Origin: Bacillota bacterium
Lineage (GTDB): Bacteria > Bacillota > Clostridia > Lachnospirales > Lachnospiraceae
NCBI GenBank assembly: GCA_023439125.1
Contig: JAEXOU010000005.1
Coordinates: forward strand, 1 to 64,000
DNA: 64,000 nt
Direction of reading: 5' to 3'
The notes beneath the pieces are model-generated. The model ran no database searches, was not told the DNA's origin, and was given only the letters and a program-made list of their open reading frames with translations. A program made the position numbers and the translations under genes. The first letter of the stretch is position 1. Each line of letters begins with the position of its first letter. Shown piece after piece: positions 19,387 through 28,020 of this stretch.

Positions 19387-19536
19387 ATGGTATATGAACT
19401 TATTGACAAAGGAAACGCCGGCTTAATTTTAGTGGGATGCTTGAATAAGTGCATGGTTAAAATCATGTACTGTGAAGTGGGAGTATATAAATATAGAAAA
19501 TATATTATTGAGGTAAAGGAGACAGGGAAGAGATGA
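19387..19536 (+). CDS. Possible 49-residue ORF coupled to degV
   Basis: The frame starts at ATG 19387 and stops with TGA that overlaps the DegV start (ATGA at 19533-19536), an arrangement of translational coupling. It encodes MVYELIDKGNAGLILVGC and a basic C terminus. The ribosome site is weak and no family is recognised, so it may be chance or a remnant. The rest of the 19154-19386 gap holds AT-rich sequence only. Confidence 0.25.
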   Translation: MVYELIDKGNAGLILVGCLNKCMVKIMYCEVGVYKYRKYIIEVKETGKR

Positions 19537-20363
19537 AGATAATAACGGATACATCAGCTTTATACTCTCTACAGGATGGAAAAGAATTGGGGATAGAAGT
19601 TATTCCAGCATGTGTTCTTGTAGATGGTGTAGCTTATAGAGATTATGAGGATATTAGTAGTGAAGAGTTTCTGGAACTAATTGAACAGGGGAAGGTCCCT
19701 ACATCTTCCCAGCCGGCAATTGGAGATGTGATTGATATTTTTGAAGGTACGCAGGAAGATATTTTGTATCTAACAATTGGAGATGGATTATCTGGGACAT
19801 ATCAGAATGCTATGGGAGCCAGAAACTGTGTAGAACAGAATGAACATATACGTATTATTGATACTCAAACTCTGGCAGGGTCTCAGCGTTATCTTGTGCA
19901 AAAGGCAATGATGCTTAAGAAAGAAGGCGTGGGAATAGAGGAGATTGTGAAGCAGGTTAATAATTCTGTTGTAAATTCAGTTTCTTTTGTAATTCCTTCT
20001 GATTTTAATTATTTGAAGCGAAGTGGAAGATTGACACCGATTGCAGCAGCTATTTGTAGTGTGATTAAGATCATTCCTGTATTGACACAGACTGAGGATA
20101 TGAGGAGAATTAAGCCTTTTGCAATAAAGAGATCTTTTAAAAAGGCTGTGGATGCAGTGATTGAGTATTTTAAAGGGATGAGAGTGAATCAGGATTATAT
20201 CATTAGCATTGGACATGCGTGTGTTCGTCAAATGGCAGAAGAAGTTGTGAAGCAGATTCGAAATCATTTCTCAGATACTACGATTGAATTATTCCAGTTA
20301 TCCCCCACCTTAATTACTCATGGTGGTCCTGGATGTATTACAATTCAAGCAATCTACAGATAG
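19533..20363 (+). CDS. DegV-family fatty-acid-binding protein (FakB-like)
   Basis: This is a 276-residue protein. The N terminus MKIITDTSAL, the TSSQPAIGD motif, TIGDGLSGTYQNA and the ending HGGPGC are DegV signatures; these residues hold the fatty-acid carboxylate. Family members present a fatty acid to FakA kinase for phosphorylation. The next gene is a PlsY-like acyltransferase, which uses acyl-phosphate, so the two fit one phospholipid-synthesis path. AAGGAGACAGG precedes the start. Confidence 0.9.
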   Translation: MKIITDTSALYSLQDGKELGIEVIPACVLVDGVAYRDYEDISSEEFLELIEQGKVPTSSQPAIGDVIDIFEGTQEDILYLTIGDGLSGTYQNAMGARNCVEQNEHIRIIDTQTLAGSQRYLVQKAMMLKKEGVGIEEIVKQVNNSVVNSVSFVIPSDFNYLKRSGRLTPIAAAICSVIKIIPVLTQTEDMRRIKPFAIKRSFKKAVDAVIEYFKGMRVNQDYIISIGHACVRQMAEEVVKQIRNHFSDTTIELFQLSPTLITHGGPGCITIQAIYR

Positions 20364-20376
20364 AAAGGACAGTAAC

Positions 20377-20997
20377 ATGAATATTATGATAGAAATATTA
20401 ACAGCTATAATACTTGGATATTTTCTTGGCTCCGTTCCTTTTGCACTAGTTGTTGGCAAGGTATTTTATCACAAAGATATTAGAAATTACGGAAGTAAGA
20501 ATCTAGGTGGTGGAAATGCAGGAAGAGTTCTTGGTAAAAAAGCTGGTCTTGTGGTGATGACTTTAGATATTTTGAAGGTAACATTGGTTATTTTTCTGAC
20601 TTCCTTTTTCTTTGATGTAGAGATGGTTTCCATAATTGGTGGTCTGTCTGCGGCAATGGGGCATTGTTTTCCTATATTCGCCAAATTTAAAGGTGGAAAG
20701 GCTGTTGCAGTTATGTATGGCTTTCTCTTTGGTATGGTATTGTTTTGGGAGTACAGTTTGTGGATTTTCTTACTTCCACTCATTAGCTTTTTAGTAGTAC
20801 TATATTTGTGGAAGATTATCGCCTTGGCAAGTATATCATCAGCTGTAATAAATACTCTTTTCATAGGGATTTATATAAAAGCACCTGCTTTACTTTGGGC
20901 ATCGCTCCTGTTTACAGCAGTGATTATTGCGCGACACAAAAAAAATATCGAAAGAATTCTTCGTAAAGAGGAAAATAAGATTACATGGATGGGCTAG
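20377..20997 (+). CDS. plsY: Glycerol-3-phosphate acyltransferase (PlsY)
   Basis: This is a 206-residue membrane protein of about five helices. GSVPFALVVGK, the GSKNLGGGNAGRVLGKKAG loop and HCFPIFAKFKGGKAVA are the three conserved PlsY motifs. It transfers the acyl group of acyl-phosphate to glycerol-3-phosphate. ATG 20377 follows GAAAGGA and lies 13 bp after degV. Some hydrophilic loops diverge from housekeeping PlsY, so it may be a second copy in the genome. Confidence 0.85.
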   Translation: MNIMIEILTAIILGYFLGSVPFALVVGKVFYHKDIRNYGSKNLGGGNAGRVLGKKAGLVVMTLDILKVTLVIFLTSFFFDVEMVSIIGGLSAAMGHCFPIFAKFKGGKAVAVMYGFLFGMVLFWEYSLWIFLLPLISFLVVLYLWKIIALASISSAVINTLFIGIYIKAPALLWASLLFTAVIIARHKKNIERILRKEENKITWMG

Positions 20998-21081
20998 TTC
21001 ATAAAATAGAAAGGAATGCGTCTTTTATAAAAATATGGAGTATTTGAGAAATTTGTAAATTGTATGAGCAACGTTTGATTC

Positions 21082-21105
21082 AAAAGGTCTGGTTGAAGAC
21101 TTTTT
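21082..21105 (+). terminator. Hairpin terminator after plsY
   Basis: AAAAGGTCT and AGACTTTTT flank a 6-base loop, with one G-T pair, about 85 bp after the plsY stop. Confidence 0.5.
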
Positions 21106-21131
21106 AGAAAAAAAGAGATTATCCAATTTAG

Positions 21132-21155
21132 ATTGATCAATTTAAATTGATCAAT
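21132..21155. promoter_or_regulatory. Perfect 24-bp AT-rich palindrome
   Basis: The arm ATTGATCAATTT is repeated in perfect inverted form with no loop, between the convergent plsY and the small gene at 21165. It could be a terminator for the minus-strand gene or an operator. Confidence 0.5.
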
Positions 21156-21164
21156 TAGTAATAT

Positions 21165-21407
21165 CTATAAAGTCTGTTGTTTTATTTTTTCTTTTTGATA
21201 ATGTCTATAATTATATATAAGTTGAATTACCTCGCTAATTAGTAAAATCAGAATTAAGAAAGCTTTTATAAATGTAGTAAATTCATGGTTAAAGCTTATA
21301 TTTACAATGGCTAATAGCACAAAAGGAATCATCCAGAGAGTTCTAATAAATTTTCTTCTATAACTTAGTTTCCAATAACTCCATACAAACCCTTTATCTA
21401 TTTTCAT
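21165..21407 (-). CDS. Small membrane protein
   Basis: This is an 80-residue frame with two predicted membrane helices (about residues 22-40 and 46-64), a basic end and an AGGGAG sequence 11 bases before the ATG. No family is recognised. Its reading frame and hydrophobic pattern suggest a real gene, but it stands alone. Confidence 0.5.
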   Translation of the reverse strand: MKIDKGFVWSYWKLSYRRKFIRTLWMIPFVLLAIVNISFNHEFTTFIKAFLILILLISEVIQLIYNYRHYQKEKIKQQTL

Positions 21408-21577
21408 AAATACAGATCTCCCTCTATCTTGATTCTTTTTAATTCATATTAATAATCAAATTCACGATTGCTAACAATAACGACTTAACTATAATGTTAT
21501 TGTATAACATATATTTCCAAATTGCTATATAATTTTAATGAATTTAGAAAAGTACAAAGATAAAGGAATGGTATGAA

Positions 21578-21612
21578 ATTATGGGTTATAGTCTGAGACT
21601 ATAACCCATAAT
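21578..21612 (+). promoter_or_regulatory. Hairpin before the sulfur-enzyme operon
   Basis: ATTATGGGTTATAGTC and its exact complement form a 16-bp perfect stem with a 3-base loop. It stands 83 bp before the trans-sulfuration gene. A TATAAT box (21649-21654) lies between them, with no good -35 box at the usual distance, so an activator may be needed. The hairpin may end upstream transcripts. Confidence 0.55.
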
Positions 21613-21694
21613 ATATTTTATGAATTATCGTAAAAACGGTGGGGGTGATATAATACACTCAACAGAGAAGGAAAGAATTGGAGGGGACATATAA

Positions 21695-22873
21695 ATGACA
21701 AGAAGCATCTCAACGAAGTGTATTCATCTAGAGGAAGACGACGACTGTACCAAACACTATGGAGCCATAAGCTATCCGATATATCAGACAGCAACCTATG
21801 CACATCCTGGTATAGGGAGGAGTACAGGGTACGACTACAGTAGGTTACAGAATCCTACAAGAGAACATTTAGAAAAGATTGTTGCATCCTTGGAAGGTGG
21901 AATTGATTCCTTGGCGTTTAGCACAGGAATGGCTGCAATTTCCACACTGATGGAACTCTTTCAACCGGGAGATCATTTGATTGTGGATTCTGATCTTTAT
22001 GGTGGAAGCATACGATTATTTGACAATATAACAAAGAAAAATGGAATCACAATCACATATACTGATTGTTATAGAGAGGATATTACACAGTATATTAATG
22101 AAAAAACAAGAGCAGTTTACATCGAAACACCTACCAATCCAATGATGAATGTGACAGATATTAAGGCAGTAAGCCTGATCACAAAGGCATATAACCTGCT
22201 TTTAATTGTGGATAATACATTTCTTTCCCCTTATTTTCAAAATCCTCTCAGGCTTGGAGCGGATGTCGTAGTTCATAGTGGAACAAAATATCTTGGAGGA
22301 CATAATGATACACTTTCAGGCTTTCTAGTAACTTCTAGAGCAGATATCAGTGAAAAGCTAAGATTTACGATTAAGACTACTGGTGCAGGGCTTGCGCCAT
22401 TTGACAGTTGGCTGATCTTAAGAGGTATTAAGACACTTACAGTGCGCATGGAGAGAGCACAGGAAAATGCAATTAAGGTAGTAGAGTGGTTATCAGGACA
22501 GAAAGAGGTGGTGAGGGTAATATATCCAGGACTTTCCACGCATCCCGGTCATGAAATTATGAAAAAGCAAAGTAAGGGATTTGGAGCAATGATTACCTTC
22601 GAGGTGATAGGAAAGGAATTTGCACAGGTTGTTTTGGAACATGTGAAACTAATTCAATTTGCAGAAAGCTTAGGTGGTGTGGAAACCTTAATTACCTATC
22701 CTGTAACACAGACACATGCGGATGTTCCCAAGGATATATTGAATAAGAATGGTATTACAGAAAGTGTTCTCAGATTATCTGTGGGAATTGAAGAGGCAGC
22801 AGATATTATAGCCGATCTGAAAGAGGCTTTCCAATCAACAAAGGAGATATTGTATGGAAGAAAAGAATCTTGA
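21695..22873 (+). CDS. Trans-sulfuration PLP enzyme (cystathionine gamma-synthase / O-acetylhomoserine sulfhydrylase family)
   Basis: This is a 392-residue Cys/Met-metabolism PLP enzyme. The PLP lysine is K198 in SGTKYLGGHND; YDYSRLQNPTRE and EGGIDSLAFSTGMAA supply substrate and phosphate contacts. Members make cystathionine or homocysteine from activated homoserine, or cleave cystathionine; sequence alone does not decide which. With the downstream sulfur genes, capture of sulfide or a thiol is plausible. It overlaps the next gene by 20 bp. GGAGGGG precedes the ATG. Confidence 0.88.
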   Translation: MTRSISTKCIHLEEDDDCTKHYGAISYPIYQTATYAHPGIGRSTGYDYSRLQNPTREHLEKIVASLEGGIDSLAFSTGMAAISTLMELFQPGDHLIVDSDLYGGSIRLFDNITKKNGITITYTDCYREDITQYINEKTRAVYIETPTNPMMNVTDIKAVSLITKAYNLLLIVDNTFLSPYFQNPLRLGADVVVHSGTKYLGGHNDTLSGFLVTSRADISEKLRFTIKTTGAGLAPFDSWLILRGIKTLTVRMERAQENAIKVVEWLSGQKEVVRVIYPGLSTHPGHEIMKKQSKGFGAMITFEVIGKEFAQVVLEHVKLIQFAESLGGVETLITYPVTQTHADVPKDILNKNGITESVLRLSVGIEEAADIIADLKEAFQSTKEILYGRKES

Positions 22874-24053
22874 TTTTGATGTAGTGATTGACAGAAGAAA
22901 CACAAAGTGCTTGAAATATGACTTTGCCAAGAGAAAAGGGATGCCGGAGGATCTACTTCCATTCTGGATAGCTGATATGGACTTTAAAACTTCATCTTTT
23001 ATTCAGGAAGCACTTGCAAATCAGGTACAACACGGAATTTTTGGTTATAGTGAAGTACAGGAGGAATATTTTGAAACAGTAAAGAGATGGATGAAAGATC
23101 ACTATGATTGGGAGGTAAACAGGAGATGGTTAGTGAAAACGCCTGGAATCGTTTTTGCATTAGCGATGGCGGTAAAGGCATTCACGGATTTGGGAGATGG
23201 AGTCTTGATTCAACTTCCGGTATACTATCCTTTTCGTGAGGTAATCGAGGATAATGGCAGAAAAGTTGTCAGTAACACTCTGTTTTTAGGAGAAGACAAT
23301 CGGTATCATATTGATTTTTTAGACTTTGAAAAGAAAATTATTGATGAGAAAATCAAACTATTTTTCCTATGCAATCCACATAATCCAGTAGGGCGTGTAT
23401 GGTGCAGGGAGGAACTGTTGAGACTTGGAGAGATCTGCTATCAGCATCATGTTATTGTTGTTAGTGATGAAATTCATGCAGACTTTATCTTTCAGGGAAA
23501 ACATTATGTATTTTCTAACCTTAAAAAAGAATTTGAAGAAATCACCATAACCTGTACATCGCCGAGTAAAACATTTAATTTGGCTGGACTTCAGATTTCT
23601 AACATATTTATTGCTAATCCTAACCTTAGAAGTGCATTTCGAAAGCAGGTGGACGCAGCTGGTTATAGTCAGTTAAATATCATGGGGCTTGTAGCTTGTG
23701 AAGCAGCTTATCAACATGGCGAAGTATGGTATCAGGCAATGCATGACTATGTAAGAAAAAATATAGAATATGCAAGTGAGTTTATTAATGAAAGAATTCC
23801 TAAGGTCAACATGGTAAAACATGAAGGAACTTATCTTATTTGGCTTGATTTTAGAGAACTTGGCCTATCTTTGGAGGAGTTAGAAAAATTAATTATTGAT
23901 GAAGCGAAGTTGTGGCTGGATAGTGGAATGATGTTTGGTGAAAGTGGTATAGGCTTTCAAAGAATCAATGTGGCATGTCCAAGAATAGTACTAGAAGAGG
24001 CATTAAGAAGAATTAAGACAGTGGTAGAGAACATAATCAAACTAGAAAAATAA
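22854..24053 (+). CDS. PatB/MalY-type cystathionine beta-lyase (C-S lyase)
   Basis: This is a 399-residue fold-type I PLP enzyme. FWIADMDFKT, NPHNPVGRVW, SDEIHADFIF and the PLP lysine K239 in SPSKTFNLAGLQ are typical of PatB. It splits C-S bonds of cystathionine or S-alkyl-cysteines to thiol, pyruvate and ammonia. It overlaps the preceding gene, so the two are co-translated and probably interconvert cysteine and homocysteine or recycle thiols. Confidence 0.88.
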   Translation: MEEKNLDFDVVIDRRNTKCLKYDFAKRKGMPEDLLPFWIADMDFKTSSFIQEALANQVQHGIFGYSEVQEEYFETVKRWMKDHYDWEVNRRWLVKTPGIVFALAMAVKAFTDLGDGVLIQLPVYYPFREVIEDNGRKVVSNTLFLGEDNRYHIDFLDFEKKIIDEKIKLFFLCNPHNPVGRVWCREELLRLGEICYQHHVIVVSDEIHADFIFQGKHYVFSNLKKEFEEITITCTSPSKTFNLAGLQISNIFIANPNLRSAFRKQVDAAGYSQLNIMGLVACEAAYQHGEVWYQAMHDYVRKNIEYASEFINERIPKVNMVKHEGTYLIWLDFRELGLSLEELEKLIIDEAKLWLDSGMMFGESGIGFQRINVACPRIVLEEALRRIKTVVENIIKLEK

Positions 24054-24210
24054 TGGATGAAACACTACTATTGGATGTCTGTCAGACATCAGAAAGAATT
24101 TATGAAAGTTGATAAAAGACTAATTAAATTTATTGGTTCAAAGTTACTAGGTATAGGAAGAAACTATAACTATTTATATATAATATCTATTAGCTTTGGT
24201 AAAAAATGTA

Positions 24211-24239
24211 TTGACATTGACAATTTCAAGAAATATAAT
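24211..24239 (+). promoter_or_regulatory. Consensus sigma-A promoter of the cysteine operon
   Basis: TTGACA (24211-24216), a 17-bp spacer and TATAAT (24234-24239) match the housekeeping consensus exactly. It lies 55 bp before the leader ORF. A 63-codon frame over this stretch (24057-24248) is therefore unlikely to be a gene. Confidence 0.9.
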
Positions 24240-24294
24240 ATGACATAGAAATCATATCAACATACTATGAAATTAGTTGAAAGGAGATCGTGCT

Positions 24295-24399
24295 ATGAAA
24301 AATTCAGTACAACGGTTAAACGAGATGTGTATGATGTATTGCTACTGTCAGTCTGTATGTGTTAATACAGTCTATTTTTCATATGCATTGTGTGCCTGA
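24295..24399 (+). CDS. Cysteine-rich leader peptide of cysK
   Basis: This is a 34-codon frame with AAAGGAG 8-9 bases before the ATG. It has Cys at codons 12, 16, 18, 22 and 33. It lies between a consensus promoter and a terminator hairpin in front of cysteine synthase, the standard layout of ribosome-mediated attenuation. The ribosome would stall at Cys codons when charged tRNA-Cys is scarce and so prevent termination. The function is inferred from layout and codon content; no homologue is claimed. Confidence 0.75.
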   Translation: MKNSVQRLNEMCMMYCYCQSVCVNTVYFSYALCA

Positions 24400-24428
24400 A
24401 TCTAAAGTAGCTAGGTTGTTGAGCTTAT

Positions 24429-24464
24429 AGCAGGTGTCATGGATATGGCACTTGCTTTTTATTT
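24429..24464 (+). terminator. Attenuator terminator before cysK
   Basis: AGCAGGTGTC (24429-24438) pairs with GGCACTTGCT (24447-24456), allowing G-T pairs, around an 8-base loop and is followed by TTTTATTT. It stands between the leader ORF stop and the cysK ribosome site. Upstream GAGCTTATAGC and AGCTAGG segments could form the competing structure; folding was not computed. Confidence 0.75.
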
Positions 24465-24494
24465 AATAATGAAGTTCTGAAAGGAGAAAAAATT

Positions 24495-25433
24495 ATGAGT
24501 CAAATCAAGGAAAGCGAATTGGAACTAATCGGAGGTACCCCATTACTTAAGTTAAATGGATATTCCAAAAAACAAGGAATCACACAGGCAACGATTCTAG
24601 CAAAGTTAGAATATTTAAATCCTGCAGGATCCGTAAAGGATAGAATTGCATTAGCAATGATTAAAGATGCAGAGGAAAGAGGGATTTTAACAGAAGGATC
24701 AACGATTATAGAACCGACGAGTGGAAATACTGGAATTGGGCTTGCTGCAGTAGCGGCAGCCAAGGGATACAAAACAATACTTACATTACCAGATACAATG
24801 AGTATAGAGAGAAGGAACCTGCTAAAAGCTTATGGAGCAGAGTTGGTACTTACAGAGGGTGCAAAAGGTATGAAGGGAGCAATTGCAAAAGCAGAAGAGC
24901 TAAAAGCTGAGATTTCAGGAGCTATCATTCTTGGACAGTTTGTCAATCCAGCGAATCCAGCAGTGCATAAAGCTACCACAGGGCCTGAAATCTGGGAGCA
25001 GACAGAGGGTAAGGTGGATATATTTGTAGCTGGCGTAGGTACTGGAGGAACTATTACTGGTGTAGGTGAGTATTTAAAAGAAAAGAACCCTAAGATAAAG
25101 ATAGTTGCAGTAGAACCAGCTGCTAGTCCTGTATTATCAAAAGGTACACCTGGACCACACAAGATTCAGGGAATTGGAGCTGGATTTGTACCTGAAGTTC
25201 TTAACACTAAGATATATGATGAAGTAATCACGGTTGAAAATGACGATGCTTTTGCAGAAGGAAAAACTTTTGCAGTGAGTGAAGGAATTCTGGTAGGTAT
25301 CTCATCAGGAGCAGCACTAAAGGCAGCTAGTATTCTTGCAACCCGTCCTGAAAATAAGGGAAAGACCATTGTAACATTACTTCCAGACTCAGGAGATCGA
25401 TATTTATCTACACCACTATTCGGTAATAATTAA
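24495..25433 (+). CDS. cysK: Cysteine synthase A (O-acetylserine sulfhydrylase)
   Basis: This is a 312-residue PLP enzyme joining O-acetylserine and sulfide to give cysteine. The PLP lysine is K48 in [11 protein letters not shown]; the phosphate-binding loops [11 protein letters not shown] and [15 protein letters not shown] and the late SSGAA motif are complete. Length is usual. GAAAGGAG precedes the ATG. It appears to be controlled by the Cys leader and terminator in front. Confidence 0.93.
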   Translation: MSQIKESELELIGGTPLLKLNGYSKKQGITQATILAKLEYLNPAGSVKDRIALAMIKDAEERGILTEGSTIIEPTSGNTGIGLAAVAAAKGYKTILTLPDTMSIERRNLLKAYGAELVLTEGAKGMKGAIAKAEELKAEISGAIILGQFVNPANPAVHKATTGPEIWEQTEGKVDIFVAGVGTGGTITGVGEYLKEKNPKIKIVAVEPAASPVLSKGTPGPHKIQGIGAGFVPEVLNTKIYDEVITVENDDAFAEGKTFAVSEGILVGISSGAALKAASILATRPENKGKTIVTLLPDSGDRYLSTPLFGNN

Positions 25434-25474
25434 TTGAAGTAACTAATTTGGCTATTTGGAGGTATATGTGGAGC

Positions 25475-25627
25475 ATGCAAAAAAGTGATATTAAGGTGTC
25501 TGCTGATTCGCATCTAAAAATTATTGAGAAAATGCTTGAGGACATAAAATATGGAAGTCTAACAATTATAATACAGGATGGAAAGATAATCCAGATAGAC
25601 AAAGTAGAAAGACATAGAATCGTATAG
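25475..25627 (+). CDS. DUF2292 (YezD-like) small protein
   Basis: This is a 50-residue protein. The pattern LKIIEKMLEDIKYGSLTIIIQDGKIIQIDKVE is the DUF2292/YezD family, whose members often sit beside sulfur-assimilation genes; the molecular role is unknown. GGAGG is 12 bases upstream of ATG 25475; an in-frame ATG at 25466 is only 3 bases from it, so the start is uncertain by three codons. It lies 41 bp after cysK. Confidence 0.8.
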   Translation: MQKSDIKVSADSHLKIIEKMLEDIKYGSLTIIIQDGKIIQIDKVERHRIV

Positions 25628-25644
25628 AATAATGAACTGACTGG

Positions 25645-25727
25645 AAAACCAGAGGTTCTGCTGAAGTGATATTGTAACCAAGTAAGATCAATAGTTACAA
25701 AATCAAAGGCAGAATCTCTGGTTTTTT
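25645..25727 (+). terminator. Long two-stem hairpin with T tract before the tRNA-like gene
   Basis: AAAACCAGAGGTTCTGCT (25645-25662) pairs with 25708-25724, and an inner stem TTGTAAC/GTTACAA (25672-25678 with 25694-25700) fills the loop. A T6 run follows. Only 29 bp separate it from the tRNA-like sequence, and I see no new promoter there, so read-through or regulated termination may feed the nif-like genes. Confidence 0.75.
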
Positions 25728-25753
25728 ATATACTAATTCCTCAGAATTTCCAT

Positions 25754-25823
25754 GATGCTGTAGCCGTTGGAATGGCATAGGTTTGCAAAGCTGAAGTTGT
25801 TGGTTCGAATCCAATCAGCATCG
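25754..25823 (+). tRNA. tRNA-Cys(GCA)-like gene inside the operon
   Basis: A cloverleaf can be drawn. The acceptor stem GATGCTG/CAGCATC has 7 perfect pairs. The D arm is GCC/GGC with GG in its loop. The anticodon loop TTGCAAA has anticodon GCA, the variable loop has 4 bases, and the T arm GTTGG/CCAAT has loop TTCGAAT. The D-to-anticodon stretch resembles ordinary bacterial tRNA-Cys. Oddities are a 5-pair anticodon stem with one A-G mismatch and two G-T pairs, discriminator G instead of the U73 used by CysRS, no encoded CCA, and only 69 bases plus discriminator. It ends 35 bp before the NifB-like start. It may be a specialised tRNA, a decayed copy, or a tRNA-like leader. Confidence 0.65.
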
Positions 25824-25858
25824 TTTCAGTTAAAAAGTTAAAAGAAAGAGGGAATGGC

Positions 25859-26731
25859 ATGAGTAATAATTATCAAGATTTACAGAAATCACACCCATGC
25901 TTTGGTGGACACAAAACTAATGTAGGAAGAATTCATTTGCCAGTGAGTCCAGGATGTAATATAGCTTGTCGATTCTGTGACCGGGTAATTAATGATACAG
26001 AGGAGAGACCGGGAGTAACTTCTAAAGTTCTGTCACCGATAGAAAGTCTGGATGTTCTAAAGAAAGCTCTTACTTTATGCCCTGAGATTACAGTGGCTGG
26101 AATAGCAGGACCAGGAGATACCTTAGCAACAGATTATGCATTAGATACCTTTCGACTTGTGAAGGAGCAGTATCCAGAGTTAATAAAGTGTATGAGTACC
26201 AATGGTTTGCTTTTATATGAGAAGGCAGAAGAAATCATCGAGATAGGAATAGAAGCTCTAACGGTTACAGTAAATGCGGTTGATCCAGAAATAGAAGCAA
26301 AGCTAAACAAGTATATTATCTATCATGGAGTCAAGTATGAAGGAGTAGAAGCTGCTAAAATACTGATAGAAAATCAGCTGAAGGGGATTCGTAAGGTAGC
26401 AGATGCTGGAATCACAATTAAGATCAATACGGTATTGGTTCCTGAGATTAATGGTGATCATATTGAGGAAATTGCAAAAGCAGTAAAAGAGGCTGGAGCA
26501 AGTATTTATAACATTATTCCATTAATACCACAGGCAGAACTAAAAGAATTCAGAGCGCCTGTTTGTGCAGAAATTGATATGGCAAGAACAGTAGCAGGAA
26601 AGTACATAGATGTATTTAGACATTGTCAGCATTGCAGGGCAGACGCAGTAGGAGTTCCAGGGGAGTCGGAATATGGCGATCAGATCTATCAAAGAAGAAT
26701 TATAGCAAAGGAAACATTTTCTCATGGATAA
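25859..26731 (+). CDS. NifB-like radical SAM protein
   Basis: This is a 290-residue protein of the NifB core type without a fused NifX domain. HPCF at residues 12-15 and LPVSPGCNIACRFC with C33, C37 and C40 (CX3CX2C) bind the SAM cluster; ERPGVTSK and the C-terminal CQHCRADAVG (C256, C259) match NifB cluster-binding motifs. NifB builds the carbide-containing Fe8S9C core of nitrogenase cofactor. Its presence suggests the D/K enzymes downstream carry such a cofactor rather than a simple Fe4S4 cluster. AGAGGGAATGGC precedes the ATG. Confidence 0.88.
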   Translation: MSNNYQDLQKSHPCFGGHKTNVGRIHLPVSPGCNIACRFCDRVINDTEERPGVTSKVLSPIESLDVLKKALTLCPEITVAGIAGPGDTLATDYALDTFRLVKEQYPELIKCMSTNGLLLYEKAEEIIEIGIEALTVTVNAVDPEIEAKLNKYIIYHGVKYEGVEAAKILIENQLKGIRKVADAGITIKINTVLVPEINGDHIEEIAKAVKEAGASIYNIIPLIPQAELKEFRAPVCAEIDMARTVAGKYIDVFRHCQHCRADAVGVPGESEYGDQIYQRRIIAKETFSHG

Positions 26732-26738
26732 GGAAAAG

Positions 26739-27089
26739 ATGAAGTATCGAATTGCAGTTGCCAGTTCCGATGGAATTGTGGTTAATCAGCATTACGGAAG
26801 AGCATCTCTATTTAGGATATATGACGTGTTGTCAAACAATACAATCCAGTTGGTAGAGATTAGAGAGGTTGTACCAGTATGTCAGGGTGGAAGTCATGAT
26901 AATGACAGGTTGAAGAAAAATATTGAGCACTTATTAGATTGTAACTATGTGCTTGTAAGTAGAATAGGGCAGGAAGCAGCAACTTTAGTAGAGCAGGAAG
27001 GCATTATTCCAATGGAGCTACCTGGAATAATTGAAGAATCAGTACAAAAACTGATTGCATATGAGGAAATTCAGAATCTATTTGCATAG
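26739..27089 (+). CDS. NifX/NafY-type cofactor-binding protein
   Basis: This is a protein of about 116 residues of the dinitrogenase iron-molybdenum-cofactor family (KYRIAVASSDGIVVNQHYGRASLFRIYDV). The family carries cofactor precursors between NifB and the acceptor. I prefer ATG 26739, which has AAGGA upstream; ATG 26724 overlaps the NifB-like stop. Coupling to the NifB-like gene supports a shared job. Confidence 0.82.
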   Translation: MKYRIAVASSDGIVVNQHYGRASLFRIYDVLSNNTIQLVEIREVVPVCQGGSHDNDRLKKNIEHLLDCNYVLVSRIGQEAATLVEQEGIIPMELPGIIEESVQKLIAYEEIQNLFA

Positions 27090-27129
27090 CATCAAATTGT
27101 TAGATCGCTGCTAATTGTATATAAAATGA

Positions 27130-27999
<870 letters not shown>

Positions 28000-28020
28000 T
28001 TAAAAAATAGGAGGAATGGT

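Noticed and set aside
21408..21694. S-box (SAM) riboswitch or T-box before the trans-sulfuration gene
   Set aside because: The conserved core motifs of neither class could be found; only a simple hairpin is present.
24057..24248. 63-codon open frame after the PatB-like gene
   Set aside because: It covers an exact consensus promoter, has no ribosome site and has no recognisable protein character.
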